Positions 38,610 to 48,769 of a DNA stretch of 64,000 nucleotides are shown here, in pieces (the first letter of the stretch is position 1; every line of letters begins with the position of its first letter). Below the pieces are notes generated by a model that searched no databases, had not been told where the DNA came from, and saw only the letters and a program-made list of their open reading frames with translations. Made by a program: the position numbers and the translations under genes. Location: the NCBI RefSeq assembly GCF_029784155.1, contig NC_073691.1, forward strand, positions 53,116,490 through 53,180,489, written 5' to 3'. This stretch comes from Uranotaenia lowii (lineage: Eukaryota; Arthropoda; Insecta; Diptera; Culicidae).

Positions 38610-39677
38610 TCACTTGAACAGGATCCTCCGGAAGGCCCGCCGGAAGTCCTTGTTGAAGATGGTGTAGATGGCCGGATTGAGGGCCGAGTTCATGTAACCC
38701 AGCCAAAATGCTAGCGAAAAGGCAAAGTCCGGTATATGGCAGTCCTTGCACACCGGTACCAAAATGTACAGGAAGAAGAATGGCAGCCAACAGGCTATGA
38801 AACTACCCATGATCAACCCGAGGATCAGCGTCGCCCGTTTCTCCTTCTTCCGGGCTATTCGACGCTTCTCTTTCTCTGGATCCCGAGGCTTCGGCTTCGG
38901 CAGTGCCGGCTCCATTTCGCCGCAAGTGCTATCGTTCTGCTTGGCCGAAATTGACAGTGCCGTCCCCGGGCCTCCTTCCCCGATCGCACAATTCGCCTTG
39001 GCGTTATTGTTCTTATTGCGTCCCCTTCCAGCTCGCCGACCAAAGATCGGCTGACACAGCCTAAACTTGAGCGGCTTAACGACCGCACACCTACTCACCA
39101 CACCCGAATCCGAACTCGACGGATCAAACTCGCTCACCATATCGGTTTCGATTCCCACCGACAGTGCCCTATTCCTAGCTAACCCCGGACTCACAGCCGC
39201 ACCACCCGAACCTCCCGAACTCGTTCCATTGTTACCCCGAAGCAACGGCAAACTCGTCAAACCCTTCCCCGAATTTCCCCCAGCACCCCCAGCAACCTTC
39301 AGCGTGTCCTTCATCTCCTGCATCGCGGCCACGTGGTCGTGATCGGCCGCCTCACTCGTGGACATATCCGAGGCGAAATCGCACGTCACCACCGGGATCG
39401 TCATTGGACCACCCCTCGGTGGCGGCTCGATCGTTGCAATCTGCTGACTTGGACCGCCCATGCTATTGTTATTGTTATTACTATTATTGTTATTATTATT
39501 TAGCAGCTGCCCGCTGCTACTACTGGGTGCTAGTCCGGCTCCGGTGTTAGTTCCACCTGCCGCCGTCGGATGGTGTTGCCCGTTTAGGTTCGGCGTCGTC
39601 GGAACCACGGCCACGGCCGACATCGATGAGGCACTCGGGAGCGATGGCATTGGGTTTGGCCGGTTGAAGCCGGTGTC
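38610..39677 (-). CDS. Octalpha2R: Octopamine receptor, alpha2-adrenergic-like: last coding exon (loop 3, TM6, TM7)
   Basis: Terminal exon of a class A aminergic GPCR, 355 codons plus TGA. The family is a plasma-membrane receptor for octopamine that usually couples to Gi. Residues 1-280 form a very long intracellular loop 3 rich in Ser, Gly and Pro, with an Asn run at 60-71. Residues 270-285 are a basic RKKEKRAT-like stretch entering TM6. CWLPFF (296-301) gives W6.48 and P6.50. CKDC (310-313) lies in extracellular loop 3. TM7 has W7.40, Y7.43 and NPAIY (334-338), followed by helix 8 FNKDFRRAFRRILFK, where the protein stops. The exon starts after a polypyrimidine tract and TTTTCAACAG, in phase 0, matching the phase-0 donor of the TM5 exon. 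TM7 plus helix 8 resembles vertebrate alpha2 receptors (IYTIFNHDFRRAF) more than D2 or 5-HT1 receptors. The subtype is inferred from remembered family motifs. A D2-like or 5-HT1-like receptor is the alternative. Confidence 0.85.
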   Translation of the reverse strand, partial: DTGFNRPNPMPSLPSASSMSAVAVVPTTPNLNGQHHPTAAGGTNTGAGLAPSSSSGQLLNNNNNNSNNNNNSMGGPSQQIATIEPPPRGGPMTIPVVTCDFASDMSTSEAADHDHVAAMQEMKDTLKVAGGAGGNSGKGLTSLPLLRGNNGTSSGGSGGAAVSPGLARNRALSVGIETDMVSEFDPSSSDSGVVSRCAVVKPLKFRLCQPIFGRRAGRGRNKNNNAKANCAIGEGGPGTALSISAKQNDSTCGEMEPALPKPKPRDPEKEKRRIARKKEKRATLILGLIMGSFIACWLPFFFLYILVPVCKDCHIPDFAFSLAFWLGYMNSALNPAIYTIFNKDFRRAFRRILFK

Positions 39678-39916
39678 CTGTTGAAAAGAGAGAGAGAGAG
39701 AGTTTGAAAAAAAAATCAGTTTTGACACGAAATTTTTGTGAAACTGAGTGATTTACATGAATCTTTTAACTGATTGATAATTATAATTGAATACACCAGT
39801 AGATAAATAACAGTGAAAATTTAAAAAAATACCATGGAACGCTGGCAATTGTAATGTGGCCCGCCAATAGCTCAGTCAGCAACATTCATGGCGTCCGAGC
39901 CAATAATGATTGTGAC

Positions 39917-40387
39917 CAGGGATGTCAACCTTTCAGATTTTGTCTGGATCTTCCAGACTTTTTGGACTTTTGCCAGACATTTTTTCAGGTTTCAAGACTT
40001 CCAGACTTTTGACATTTCTTCCAGACAATTCCAGACTTTTGGCTTAAGACGTAAATTGTTTTAAGAAACTATGAAAATTCAAAATTGTCATGGTAAAATA
40101 TGGCAGTAAATGATTAGAATTAATGAATTTTGAATGCAGAAGTGGTTGAAAGCTAGGAATAATGATAAATGCTTGGAGTTGTGCGTTAAATTGGCAGTCA
40201 AACAGAACACGTAAGTGATAGTGTCAGAAACAAACGGTTAGTGGCTATCTGCAACATTGGGTTCTGGCGACCAAAAAAAAAAAAGGTTACCACCTTCCCA
40301 AAAGTACGCTATCCAGACTTTTCCACATATTTCCAGACATTTTTTCACAATCTTCCAGACTTCTTCGAAAAACAGTTGGCAACCCTG
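39917..40387. mobile_element. hAT MITE of the GTCTGGAAG family (intact copy b)
   Basis: The ends are CAGGGATGTCAACC and, from the other side, CAGGGTTGCCAAC. ATTGTGAC is directly repeated at 39909-39916 and 40388-40395, giving an exact 8-bp hAT target duplication. The interior repeats CCAGACTTTT. It is non-coding and lies 0.24 kb inside the receptor intron from the last exon. Confidence 0.9.
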
Positions 40388-40759
40388 ATTGTGACTTCGT
40401 GTTCAACAGTAAACATCAAACACAGTGGCTGTAGAGGCGCTCCCTAACACAAATACGACAGTACATGGGGGTTGGCTTCACCTGTTGAATATGACAAACC
40501 TTGTGCAAAGAGAGAACTGTCAGATGCGGAGCGGGAAAACAGGATTCGGTTGAGGAGTGAACTAGTGAACGGTCGTGAATGTACGAACGGAAAGAATACG
40601 GTTTTTTGCTACAAAACATTTCTACAGTGGCATCGGATAAGTGAAAGTCTGAATAAATAGCGTATTGCAAATAACTAATTGTTTCTCAATCGATCACTTA
40701 AGATACCGTTTTAGTGTGGAAGGCTTGTTTATCTAGTGATGAAAATTTCGTCAGGATTG

Positions 40760-41150
40760 GTAAACGCGTGGAAAGTTAGATGGAACGCGAGAAAGGAGCA
40801 ATAGTTGTGCACCAACACGTTGAAACCCCAACATGATCAGGAGGAATGATCGTCAGAGCTCTCAAACTCTCGGAGTCGACTATGTATACTGTGCTCAAAC
40901 GTAATCTAAACGCTTAACAAATCAAACGTAGAAGTAGATAATTGGACCAAAAACAACGAGCGAAGAACATCAGGGCAGTCCGGAATAATCCTGGGGTCTC
41001 CCTCCGATTTGGCGAAGACGTTCAATGCAGTACTCAGTATGGTTCGTCTATTCTCTGTGAAGTAGTTCAGCGTAGAAAAGCAATTGCAGACTTTCCACCT
41101 GCATGTGAACGACCAAGAGAACTACACGTCACACTTGATATTTAGGGTCA
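40760..41150 (+). pseudogene. Relic of an ITm (mariner-like) transposase N-terminus
   Basis: One frame reads ALKLSESTMYTVLKRNLNA, then QIKRRSR and NIRAVRNNPGVSLR, broken by three stops. This resembles the DNA-binding helix-turn-helix region of mariner/maT-type transposases (..STVYDVLKRY.., ..IRSIKNNPGISIR..). The catalytic domain is missing. Assignment rests on remembered motifs only. Confidence 0.45.
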
Positions 41151-41179
41151 GGTCGCGACGGCCTGCACACCGTTTTTGC

Positions 41180-41300
41180 CTTTCTAACAGAAAGGTTTGG
41201 TTATCGGTCGATTGGGGAGATCATTAATTATGGGTCTTAGGCATACCTTTATAGGTACCTATCGACTCAGCTCGACGAGTTCTGTTGATGTCCGTGGATT
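41180..41300. repeat. Culicine-type CCTTTCT..AGAAAGG repeat
   Basis: The hairpin CCTTTCTAACAGAAAGG is followed by GACTCAGCTCGACGAGTTCT. I recall closely similar strings as abundant dispersed repeats in Aedes-type mosquitoes. This is one of the better clues to the organism, but it rests on memory. Confidence 0.5.
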
Positions 41301-41574
41301 TGTATGTGCCATTTTAAAAATGTCAAGAACGTTTTTGCGAAACTGGGCTGCGCAATTAAAATGATTTTAGTCTCAAAAGAATGCATTTTTTTTCCTACAC
41401 AACCCTTTCAAAAACGGGAAAAAAACAAAATAGTTGAAACCGTTTTCTTTACGAAATACATATCATACTTATTATGGCATAAAAAAAAGTTGCTAGTGGC
41501 GCCTCGAAGCAGCAGCACCAGCAATCATTTATAAATTAGAGATAATCAAAATAAAAAATTAAAATTTACTGACT

Positions 41575-41665
41575 CGAGAATTGAACCGAAACCCTTCAGA
41601 TCCAAAGTTGCAAGCGCTATCCAATAAACCATCGGCACGCTTGATAAAGAGCGGCTCAAACTCAA
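41575..41665 (-). repeat. tRNA-derived SINE-like unit
   Basis: On the minus strand, GCCGATGGTTTATTGGATAG (A-box side) is followed by TTTCGGTTCAATTCTCGAG (B-box side). The spacing is compatible with a tRNA-derived polymerase III promoter. It ends in AT-rich sequence. No functional tRNA fold was confirmed. Confidence 0.55.
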
Positions 41666-41807
41666 ATAGGTAAAAGGCATTACTAAGACGCACCGTGGTC
41701 TGGGCAGTTTCTCAGTCTGCTGGGGCAAATACGGCAACAGTGTTTATATCTTACACTTCTTGCTTTTCAATGCAGCAAATGGCGGAAGGGCGTTTCCTTC
41801 AGAGTCC

Positions 41808-41866
41808 GCCATGCCTATTAGACACTATAATTTCATATATGAAATTATAGTGTCTATAGCCATGCC
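41808..41866. repeat. 43-bp palindromic insert with 8-bp direct repeats
   Basis: GCCATGCC occurs at 41808-41815 and 41859-41866. Between them is a 43-bp AT-rich insert containing a perfect 38-bp palindrome (41819-41856) centred on ATATAT-like bases. It looks like a miniature hAT-type insertion reduced to its inverted ends. Confidence 0.7.
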
Positions 41867-42009
41867 GGGTGTCAACAAAATGCAGAGCCGTACAGAAAAC
41901 TGCGTTGGGGGGGAATTTATATGAAGATCTTATGACCCTCGTTTTTTTTACCCGCGTTGAAGAATGAATTTATGTTTTTTTTTTCATTTCTACATACTCA
42001 TACATAATT

Positions 42010-42717
42010 TAGATTCAATTTCAGATGCAGAATTCAGATTCAGTTTTCAAATTCAGGATACAGGTTTAGGAATCAGAATTCAGGATTCAGAATTCAAAAT
42101 TCAGATTCAGAACACATATTCAGATTCAGAAATTAGATTCAGAATTCATATTCAGAATTCAGATTAAGAATTCAGATTCAGAATTCAGATTCAGAATTCA
42201 GATTCAGAATTCAGATTCAGAATTCAGATTCAGAATTCAGATTCAGAATTCAGATTCAGAATTCAGATTCAGAATTCAGATTCAGAATTCAGATTCAGAA
42301 TTCAGATTCAGAATTCAGATTCAGAATTCAGATTCAGAATTCAGATTCAGAATTCAGATTCAGAATTCAGATTCAGAATTCAGATTCAGAATTCAGATTC
42401 AGAATTCAGATTCAGAATTCAGATTCAGAATTCAGATTCAGAATTCAGATTCAGAATTCAGATTCAGAATTCAGATTCAGAATTCAGATTCAGAATTCAG
42501 ATTCAGAATTCAGATTCAGAATTCAGATTCAGAATTCAGATTCAGAATTCAGATTCAGAATTCAGATTCAGAATTCAGATTCAGAATTCAGACTCAGAAT
42601 TCAGATTCAGAATTCAGATTCAGAATTCAGATTCAGAATTCAGATTCAGAATTCAGATTCAGAATTCAGATTCAGAATTCAGATTCAGAATTCAGATTCA
42701 GAATTCAGATTCAGAAT
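42010..42717. repeat. 13-bp satellite array (unit GATTCAGAATTCA), array 1
   Basis: Clean from about 42140 with some 44 units, preceded by a diverged edge from 42010. Each unit contains an EcoRI-type GAATTC. The unit shares GATTCAGA with the 11-bp satellite at 8400-14490. Confidence 0.95.
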
Positions 42718-43168
42718 TTATGTCAATTTATTTTCGGCATATCGGTGAAAAATTTAGATTCATGGAGAAAGAATATCAGAATTAAAAATTGATGAAGCTG
42801 GTTGTTGCGAGGTAAAGTATGGTGTACGTTAATAAATTTTCCTTGCAAAAATGTTCTTTCGCTCTTTTCATCATCCGTAAAATTTCTCCTCACTTTATCA
42901 ATTTTCAATTCTGGAATTGTTTCTCCAAGAATACCAATTTTCACAGTTTTTGATAAATTTGCGATGACTTAAAGATCATTACGCATGAAAACACGATTTT
43001 GTTTTGTGAAAACCTTTTTTCACATTTTTTCTGAAATTAAGTTTGCTGCATACTTTTAGGGGTAAAACCATACTACTAAAAGTTGTAAAATCCGAAATCA
43101 TAAAAAAAAATTTTGGATGAAAGAAATTTCAATGTTGAAAACCGCGTGATGCAAAACAATCAAAATGA

Positions 43169-43422
43169 GATTCAGATTCAGAATTCAGATTCAGAATTCA
43201 GATTCAGAATTCAGATTCAGAATTCAGATTCAGAATTCAGATTCAGAATTCAGATTCAGAATTCAGATTCAGAATTCAGATTCAGAATTCAGGTTCAGAA
43301 TTCAGATTCAGAATTTCAGAATTCAGATTCAGAATTCAGATTCAGAATTCAGATTCAGAATTCAAATTCAGAATTCAGATTGAGAATTCAGATTTAGAAT
43401 TCTGATTAAGAATTCGGATTAA
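43169..43422. repeat. 13-bp satellite array, array 2
   Basis: About 19 units of the same GATTCAGAATTCA repeat in the same orientation as array 1. The units decay at the right edge. Arrays 1 and 2 are separated by 450 bp of unrelated AT-rich sequence. Confidence 0.95.
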
Positions 43423-43674
43423 AGATCAACCTGGAATTTGAATATATTCAAATATTAGACTAAGTGTTGTAACTCAAAATTCAAACTTTAGAATCAGAAT
43501 AAGATTTCAGATTTAGTTTCCAGAATGAGATTAATCATTTAATAGTCATATTACTTTCCCCTCCTTTTGTGGGAATTTTTCCTCTATGCATGGTTGAGCT
43601 CTAAAAAAGGTATCATGCTAGGGCACGCGTCACGGCTATCCATCAATATTGTAGTTGGTTTTACTTATTCAGTA

Positions 43675-43770
43675 AAAAAAAGCATAAAAAAACAGTAAGA
43701 TTCGAACCGTGACCAGCAACGTGAAAGTTCTGGTTGCTACCACGGCACCATTTCAGCGTGTTATAAATCT
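43675..43770 (-). repeat. tRNA-derived SINE-like unit
   Basis: On the minus strand, ATGGTGCCGTGGTAGCAACC (A-box region) precedes GTCACGGTTCGAATCTTAC (B-box). A T/A-rich tail follows. It is probably a SINE head or tRNA pseudogene. Acceptor-stem pairing was not convincing. Confidence 0.55.
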
Positions 43771-44040
43771 TGGAAATTCTACTGTTTAAATACCATTCTT
43801 TCCATACATAAAATGAGCTCCTTACATACCAGTTCGCTTTTCCCCAAAAAAACGTACCAGGCATCATTTTTTTATATTGAGATTGGAATTTTTCGTGTTT
43901 GAATATCTGAAATCATTCTTATATGATTCAGAGGGAAGGAATCTATCATGTATATTCTATATTATTTTATATATTTCCAAATATAATTTAAACTCTGTTA
44001 GAAAGGCTCCAATCCACTGTTAAGTGTATTAAATCGGGTT

Positions 44041-45402
44041 TTTTTTAGTTTGTAACCACAGGTGGTAAATCCCGGTTTACGGATTGTATTCCAAGACACG
44101 GCGATCCCCGCGTCCCACCAGTTTGCAACTTTGGGTCCATGGGTACAATGGGAAGACTCGTGTATATTTTCTACTCTCTAAACTCGACCTGGTGCTGCAG
44201 ACCTAGGTCCCACCTCGAAAAGTTTCTCCTTTAATAGTGGGAGGTTTATTCACGCTAGTGCGCTCCAACGTAATACTCATAGATGAGACCACTTCCAACA
44301 ATACCTCTCGTCATTACGACTAGAAGTCTAAACTCTCCTCTAACGATTTGAGGACAGACATTTCCTAGCAATGACTCGAGATTCCCACATAAATATCTCT
44401 TCATGGTGACTCGAGGCCTGATCTCTCCTCTAACGGTTCGAGATCCGACCCCTCCTCTTATTGACACGAGGTTGACAAACCACAAACCTCCCCTCTACAA
44501 AACTCAAGGAACGATCTCTCCTCAAGCGACTCAAGATCTGATCTCTCTTTGTAATGACTCGAGGTAAACACTTTACCCCTCGTCTTGTTGATTAAAGGCC
44601 TGATCTCTCCTCTTGCGACACGAGAAACGAACTCGTGGCTGACATCTTCTCTAACGACTCGAATCCTGACATTTTTACCCAAGATTCGAGATTTGCCACC
44701 TTTATGCCCGTCTTGTGCCAATCGAGAGCATCTTATCCTAGACTCGCGCCAGCCACATCACACGCATGGGACTTAACGCAACTTACTACTCGGATTATTG
44801 TCAACGAAGACGTCATCCTACACCGACTCGAATGGGTCACCCGGCGTCGGAAGCCACTCTACCCGTGGGTATTCCCCGATCGTGGAATAACCCTTTCCCA
44901 TAGATTTCCACTGCGAAGAAGGTAAAGTCTTATCCCTACCGCTTCGACCGTTGGGAACCGCAGTACTCAGATACTCCCCGAAGCTGGAGAATCTTACGCA
45001 CGCAAAAGATGTTGCCTTATCTTTGTAGCTTCAAACCGTAAGGTCGAACGCACACTACTCGACAGCCCCTCGTCGATGAAGGCACGCTACGGAGACTTTG
45101 AACGTTACTCGAGAGGCTTGCTCGGCATCGAGAACCACTTTATTCGTGGGTATCATCTGACAGTGGTTAACTTTCTTCCAGCGAAGTCCGCTACGAGGAA
45201 GGTATAGTCTTATCTTCGCAGTTTCCCCCTTAGGAAGCGGATACTTCTCGGCGGTGGGGTATCCTATATACGTTCGCGGCACATCCGTGACCTCCACTAC
45301 GCAGAAGATGATGCCTTATCTTTGTAGCTTCGATCAAGGGATCGGACGCATACTTCTGAGATGTTCCCCGTCTACTGCCATTGACTCCAGCTTCTCTGCA
45401 GG
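44041..45402 (-). pseudogene. R1/LOA-clade retrotransposon: C-terminal tail and 3' UTR
   Basis: On the minus strand the frame continues LQREAGVNGSRRG from the interrupted ORF end, reaching a stop near 45230. A G+C-rich 3' UTR then runs to about 44041, ending in a short A run (CTAAAAAAAA). Several ACTCGAG and GATCTCTCCTC motifs recur in this UTR. The upstream part lies at 47664-48330 across a hAT insertion. Confidence 0.7.
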
Positions 45403-47663
45403 CAGGGCTGTTAGCAGTTCGAAAATGAAATAGTAGTGACTTTAGTGACCTAAATTTGAAAAAAAAAGTGACCAAATAGTGACTTTGAGGACCGAAAAAA
45501 GTGGCCAAATTGTGACTATGTAGAACGAAAAAAGTAACTTTGAAGTACAAAAAATGTGACCAAATAGATTTTGAAGCAATTAAAATAGTCAGCCAAAGAT
45601 AACTCTGTAGTTATCAAGTTTAATAAAGATGATTTTTGATCTGCAAAGTGTTAAATGTTCATTGGATTTCAAATTAATTCCTTTTTCTATCATGAAAAAC
45701 GAATTTAAGTCCACCGTCTTCGGTAATTCTTAGGCTTTTTGACGAAGAAGCCTGTTATCAAATGCGCTTTTTTCTTCTCCATGGTATCTTGAACTTGGTC
45801 AGCAGCTCGTTTTTGTGAAGACTGCTGTTTCCTTACAGTCGGAACTCCCTCTAGCATCGCTTGAGCTAGCTCGACTTCTGCCATATTACGGGTTTCGATG
45901 GCCTTTTTTAGTCGTGAGTTTGCTTCCAAAAACAATCTAAAGAATATAAAAATATCAAAGTTGTTCTATTTGGGTACAATTAGTAAACTCAACGGAACAT
46001 ACTTATCGGCAGTCCGTCTCTTTTCGTCCTCATCCCTTCGAAGGACTTTAAGCTCTTCCTCCTTCTTTTCTGTTGATGACTTCAAATCATTCATTTGAAG
46101 CTTATGTGGTGACCGAAACTTTTGCCAACTCGATTCAATAACTACTCGTCGCAAAGCTAGTTAATAGACCGAAGTATTGAGGTGTCAGTCAATCAACATT
46201 CATGAGCGCGGACATACATATGTATTTGTAAAACATAGACCTTTTCATTAATACTCTGTAATGCATCCTAGAACATTCGATTTTCGAGTAGGTCTCGAAC
46301 ACAGATACACCATCAATCTCATCGATTTTATCCTACCTCATTATTATTTGTCGCAAGCAAGCATACATGCAAGATTCTTGAAACTGTACACGATCAAACA
46401 TTATTAGCCTATTTTGCCCAATTCATAATAAGATATCGATAACCTCTTATTTCATAACTATTCTAGTGTACTTTTATAATATTTCAACGATTCCTACATT
46501 ATACTACCACAGCTTACTCTTCTGTTCTTCCTCTGCGCGTGCGATCTCCCTCAACCTCAACTAATTTCCCTCCCCCTTTTGGCGTCTCTGTTCTTCCAGG
46601 TAGTTTTTATAGCTGCCATGAGCTGTGTGGGCCATTTTTATCAGCTGCTTAGGGATGGGAACGAGATGGGGTTTGTTTCCAAAAAGTCCTCAGGGCGCTT
46701 TTGATGTGAGATTGATCAGAGAATTTAAAGTTCTTTCGCACATTGATGACCAATCATCTTTGAGTATTCTTCCAGAGGTACAAAATTCTCGTTCGACATC
46801 TGCATTACCGTGCGATACGGTCAATGCTGCTGTGAAAATTTTCATTACCAAAGGATATTTCATTTCTCCACCTGATTTTTCATGATGAAGAATTGGTTCC
46901 AGTAACTTTCTATTCTGAGATTTTCACTGCTATTCGCATCAGCTTCACATCTCAGTAGATTCCATTCGTCCATCAATAGATCCGTTTTAATATTTAGCGA
47001 AAGAGATTTTGCTATTTGCTGTATATCATTTGAGCTGCGACTCGATTTTCGATTCGATGGGGCAAGACAGCGACAATGCTTTATAAAGGCATTTCGAATC
47101 CCTGATTTGGTCAGGACATGCTTGCAGGAAGCAATGTAATGTTTTCTAGCATTGTTCAAGAAATGAAGTCTTTGGACGTCCTTTACTTTGTTCAGCTCCG
47201 CTGATATTTCGTTTCCAACAAAGATGTTTTCAGGTGAAAGAAGGTTCTCAACGTAATCAAAAATATCCTGTGGTAGTACCGCATCGGCAGGCCAAACATC
47301 CTCTTTGCACACTCTGGTTACTTTAGTACGGACTAACCTCTCGAGTTCTGAATACATTTGGTGAATGAGTGGTTCTTCTCTCTGGAAGAAACCTATATAA
47401 AAACATCCATATATTAGAAACGACCCAAACATAGGGAAATTAAATGCGGATTTTCAAATCAATTTTCGCCTCCTGTCAATATTAACATGCGCAATTCAAA
47501 TTACTCTTTCATTGGTTTATTTTCGGTGAAAAAAGTGACTTTTGGTGATAAAAGTGACCAGTTTTCGGAAAATAGTGGCTATAGTGACCAAATGATGAAA
47601 AAAGTGACTTTTTAGTGACTGACCCAAAAAAAGTCACTAAAATGTGACTTGCTACCAGCCCTG
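45403..47663 (-). mobile_element. 2.26 kb hAT transposon inserted in the R1/LOA relic
   Basis: The ends are CAGGGCTGTTAGCAG and, from the other side, CAGGGCTGGTAGCAAG, with many GTGACTTT/AAAGTGAC subterminal repeats. The flanking octamers TCTGCAGG and TGCAGGGC share six bases, consistent with a decayed 8-bp duplication. It carries the C-terminal half of a hAT transposase on the minus strand. The N-terminal half, including the catalytic start, is missing, so it is non-autonomous. Confidence 0.85.
45705..47432 (-). pseudogene. Decayed hAT transposase with C-terminal coiled coil and an intron
   Basis: The segment at 46860-47432 (190 codons) starts near FFQREEPLIHQMYSELERLVR and includes HYIASCKHVLTK, typical of hAT transposases before the dimerisation region. 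A one-base frameshift near 46862 separates it from the dimerisation domain at about 46570-46860 (KYPLVMKIFTAALTVSHGNA, then DVEREF). An in-frame stop follows SKAP. Further on, two exons at about 46003-46154 and 45705-45936 encode a charged, helical tail (DEDEKRRTADK..LFLEANSRLKKAI). They are joined by a 66-bp intron (45937-46002) with GTATGT and CTTTAG ends that keeps the frame. The protein would cut and rejoin element ends; this copy cannot. Confidence 0.8.
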
Positions 47664-48330
47664 TGCAGGGCAGTCATGATCCGGGTGAACCCCTCGCTGA
47701 CCGCATGCCAAGTGCTGGAGTCCTTACACGTCCTCTGCACCGCGTTGTCTGCTGTCGTGTCGTGCTCGCAGGCGGCAAGTATTTGGGTACGTACCGCCGT
47801 AAACCTTGGACAGCAAACGTTTTCGGGTGTTTCCTCTTAATCATCGCAAGCTGGGAAATATGGCGAAGCCACATATCCAAACTGGTAGTGGTACTTTATG
47901 AAGCATCCATGACCAGTTAGGAAGTGCGTCATATGGAAGTCCATTTCACAGTGTCTTCTTACGAACTAGCTCCCGATGTGCGGGAAAAGATGATGGGACT
48001 CGTTGAGCTGTCCCACAGCTACTGCCAGTTGGACATCGAGTCCCCATTGGCGAGATCTCGTATGTTGGGCGTATCTTTGTTGTCGTAACAGTAGAAATCC
48101 TCCTATAACAAAACCGAGATGGGCATGACGCCCACCACTACACAGCCGGCTTCGGAAGAGATGGTCCGGTATCCACTGATAACCCGGAGGTTCATCAGTC
48201 GCTGTCTTCTCAGGGCCTGTCTACAGGCCGCTGCTTCATACCGCAAGATTGACGTGTTCACGTTTGACAGTATACTTCTCTTGCTACTTCGGATTGCCGA
48301 AGAGTTCGACATCATCAAAATCTACACGTA
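47664..48330 (-). pseudogene. R1/LOA-clade retrotransposon: C-terminal part of the ORF2 relic
   Basis: The minus strand encodes SSILRYEAAAC-like and LRVISGYRTISSEAGCVVVG (48318 to about 48103), then HFLTGHGCFIKYHYQFGYVA, and CEHDTTADN..STWHAVSEGFTRIMTAL up to the hAT insertion. These are hallmarks of the region after the reverse transcriptase in R1/LOA elements (YRTISSEA; FLSGHGCF). Frameshifts and stops are present. The true reverse transcriptase lies upstream and is lost. Confidence 0.8.
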
Positions 48331-48760
48331 ATCGATATGACCTGTGAAGCTGAGTTTAAGGGAGGTTACTGGCCCGATTCGCGATATGATTGGCCCACAG
48401 CGGGCGAAGCAGAGGGCCTTGTGTCGATTAACATGGAGAGCATAGCGCCTCAAGTCGTAGAGGAAAGGACGGGTCTCAGCTTGAGTCTTGAAATTCGGAC
48501 GAAGAACACGGTTAAGTTAATGAAGGATGGGCCTCAAGTCACGGTGAAAGGCGAGTCGAATCTTCCCTTGAATCAGGTCAAGAGGCAGTTTAGAAGTAAG
48601 ATGGGCTTCAGGTCACGAGGAGGAACGAGATAGAGTCTCGTCGCGTATCGGATCAAGAGGCGGAAGGTGGGCCTCGAGTCATGAGTAGCGGTGGAGGTAG
48701 AGCTAATCGCAAATCGTGACAGTAGAGAGAGAGAGTAGAACCATAACCAGTGTTGTCCGA
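48330..48760. repeat. G+C-rich tract with inverted GACTCGAG motifs
   Basis: On the plus strand, CCTCAAGTC, CTTCAGGTCACGAGG and CCTCGAGTCATGAG recur. They are the reverse complements of motifs common at 44200-44700. The frame at 48337-48633 has no recognised domain. It may belong to another retrotransposon end or a rearranged copy of the R1/LOA UTR. Confidence 0.4.
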
Positions 48761-48769
48761 TCTACGGAT

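Noticed and set aside
38736..39342. Plus-strand frames of 70-100 codons over the receptor exon
   Set aside because: They are antisense shadows of the receptor exon in G+C-rich coding sequence.
35588..43770. Functional tRNA genes at 35.6, 41.6 and 43.7 kb
   Set aside because: Box A and B resemblance only; no full cloverleaf with paired acceptor stem. Treated as SINE-like units.
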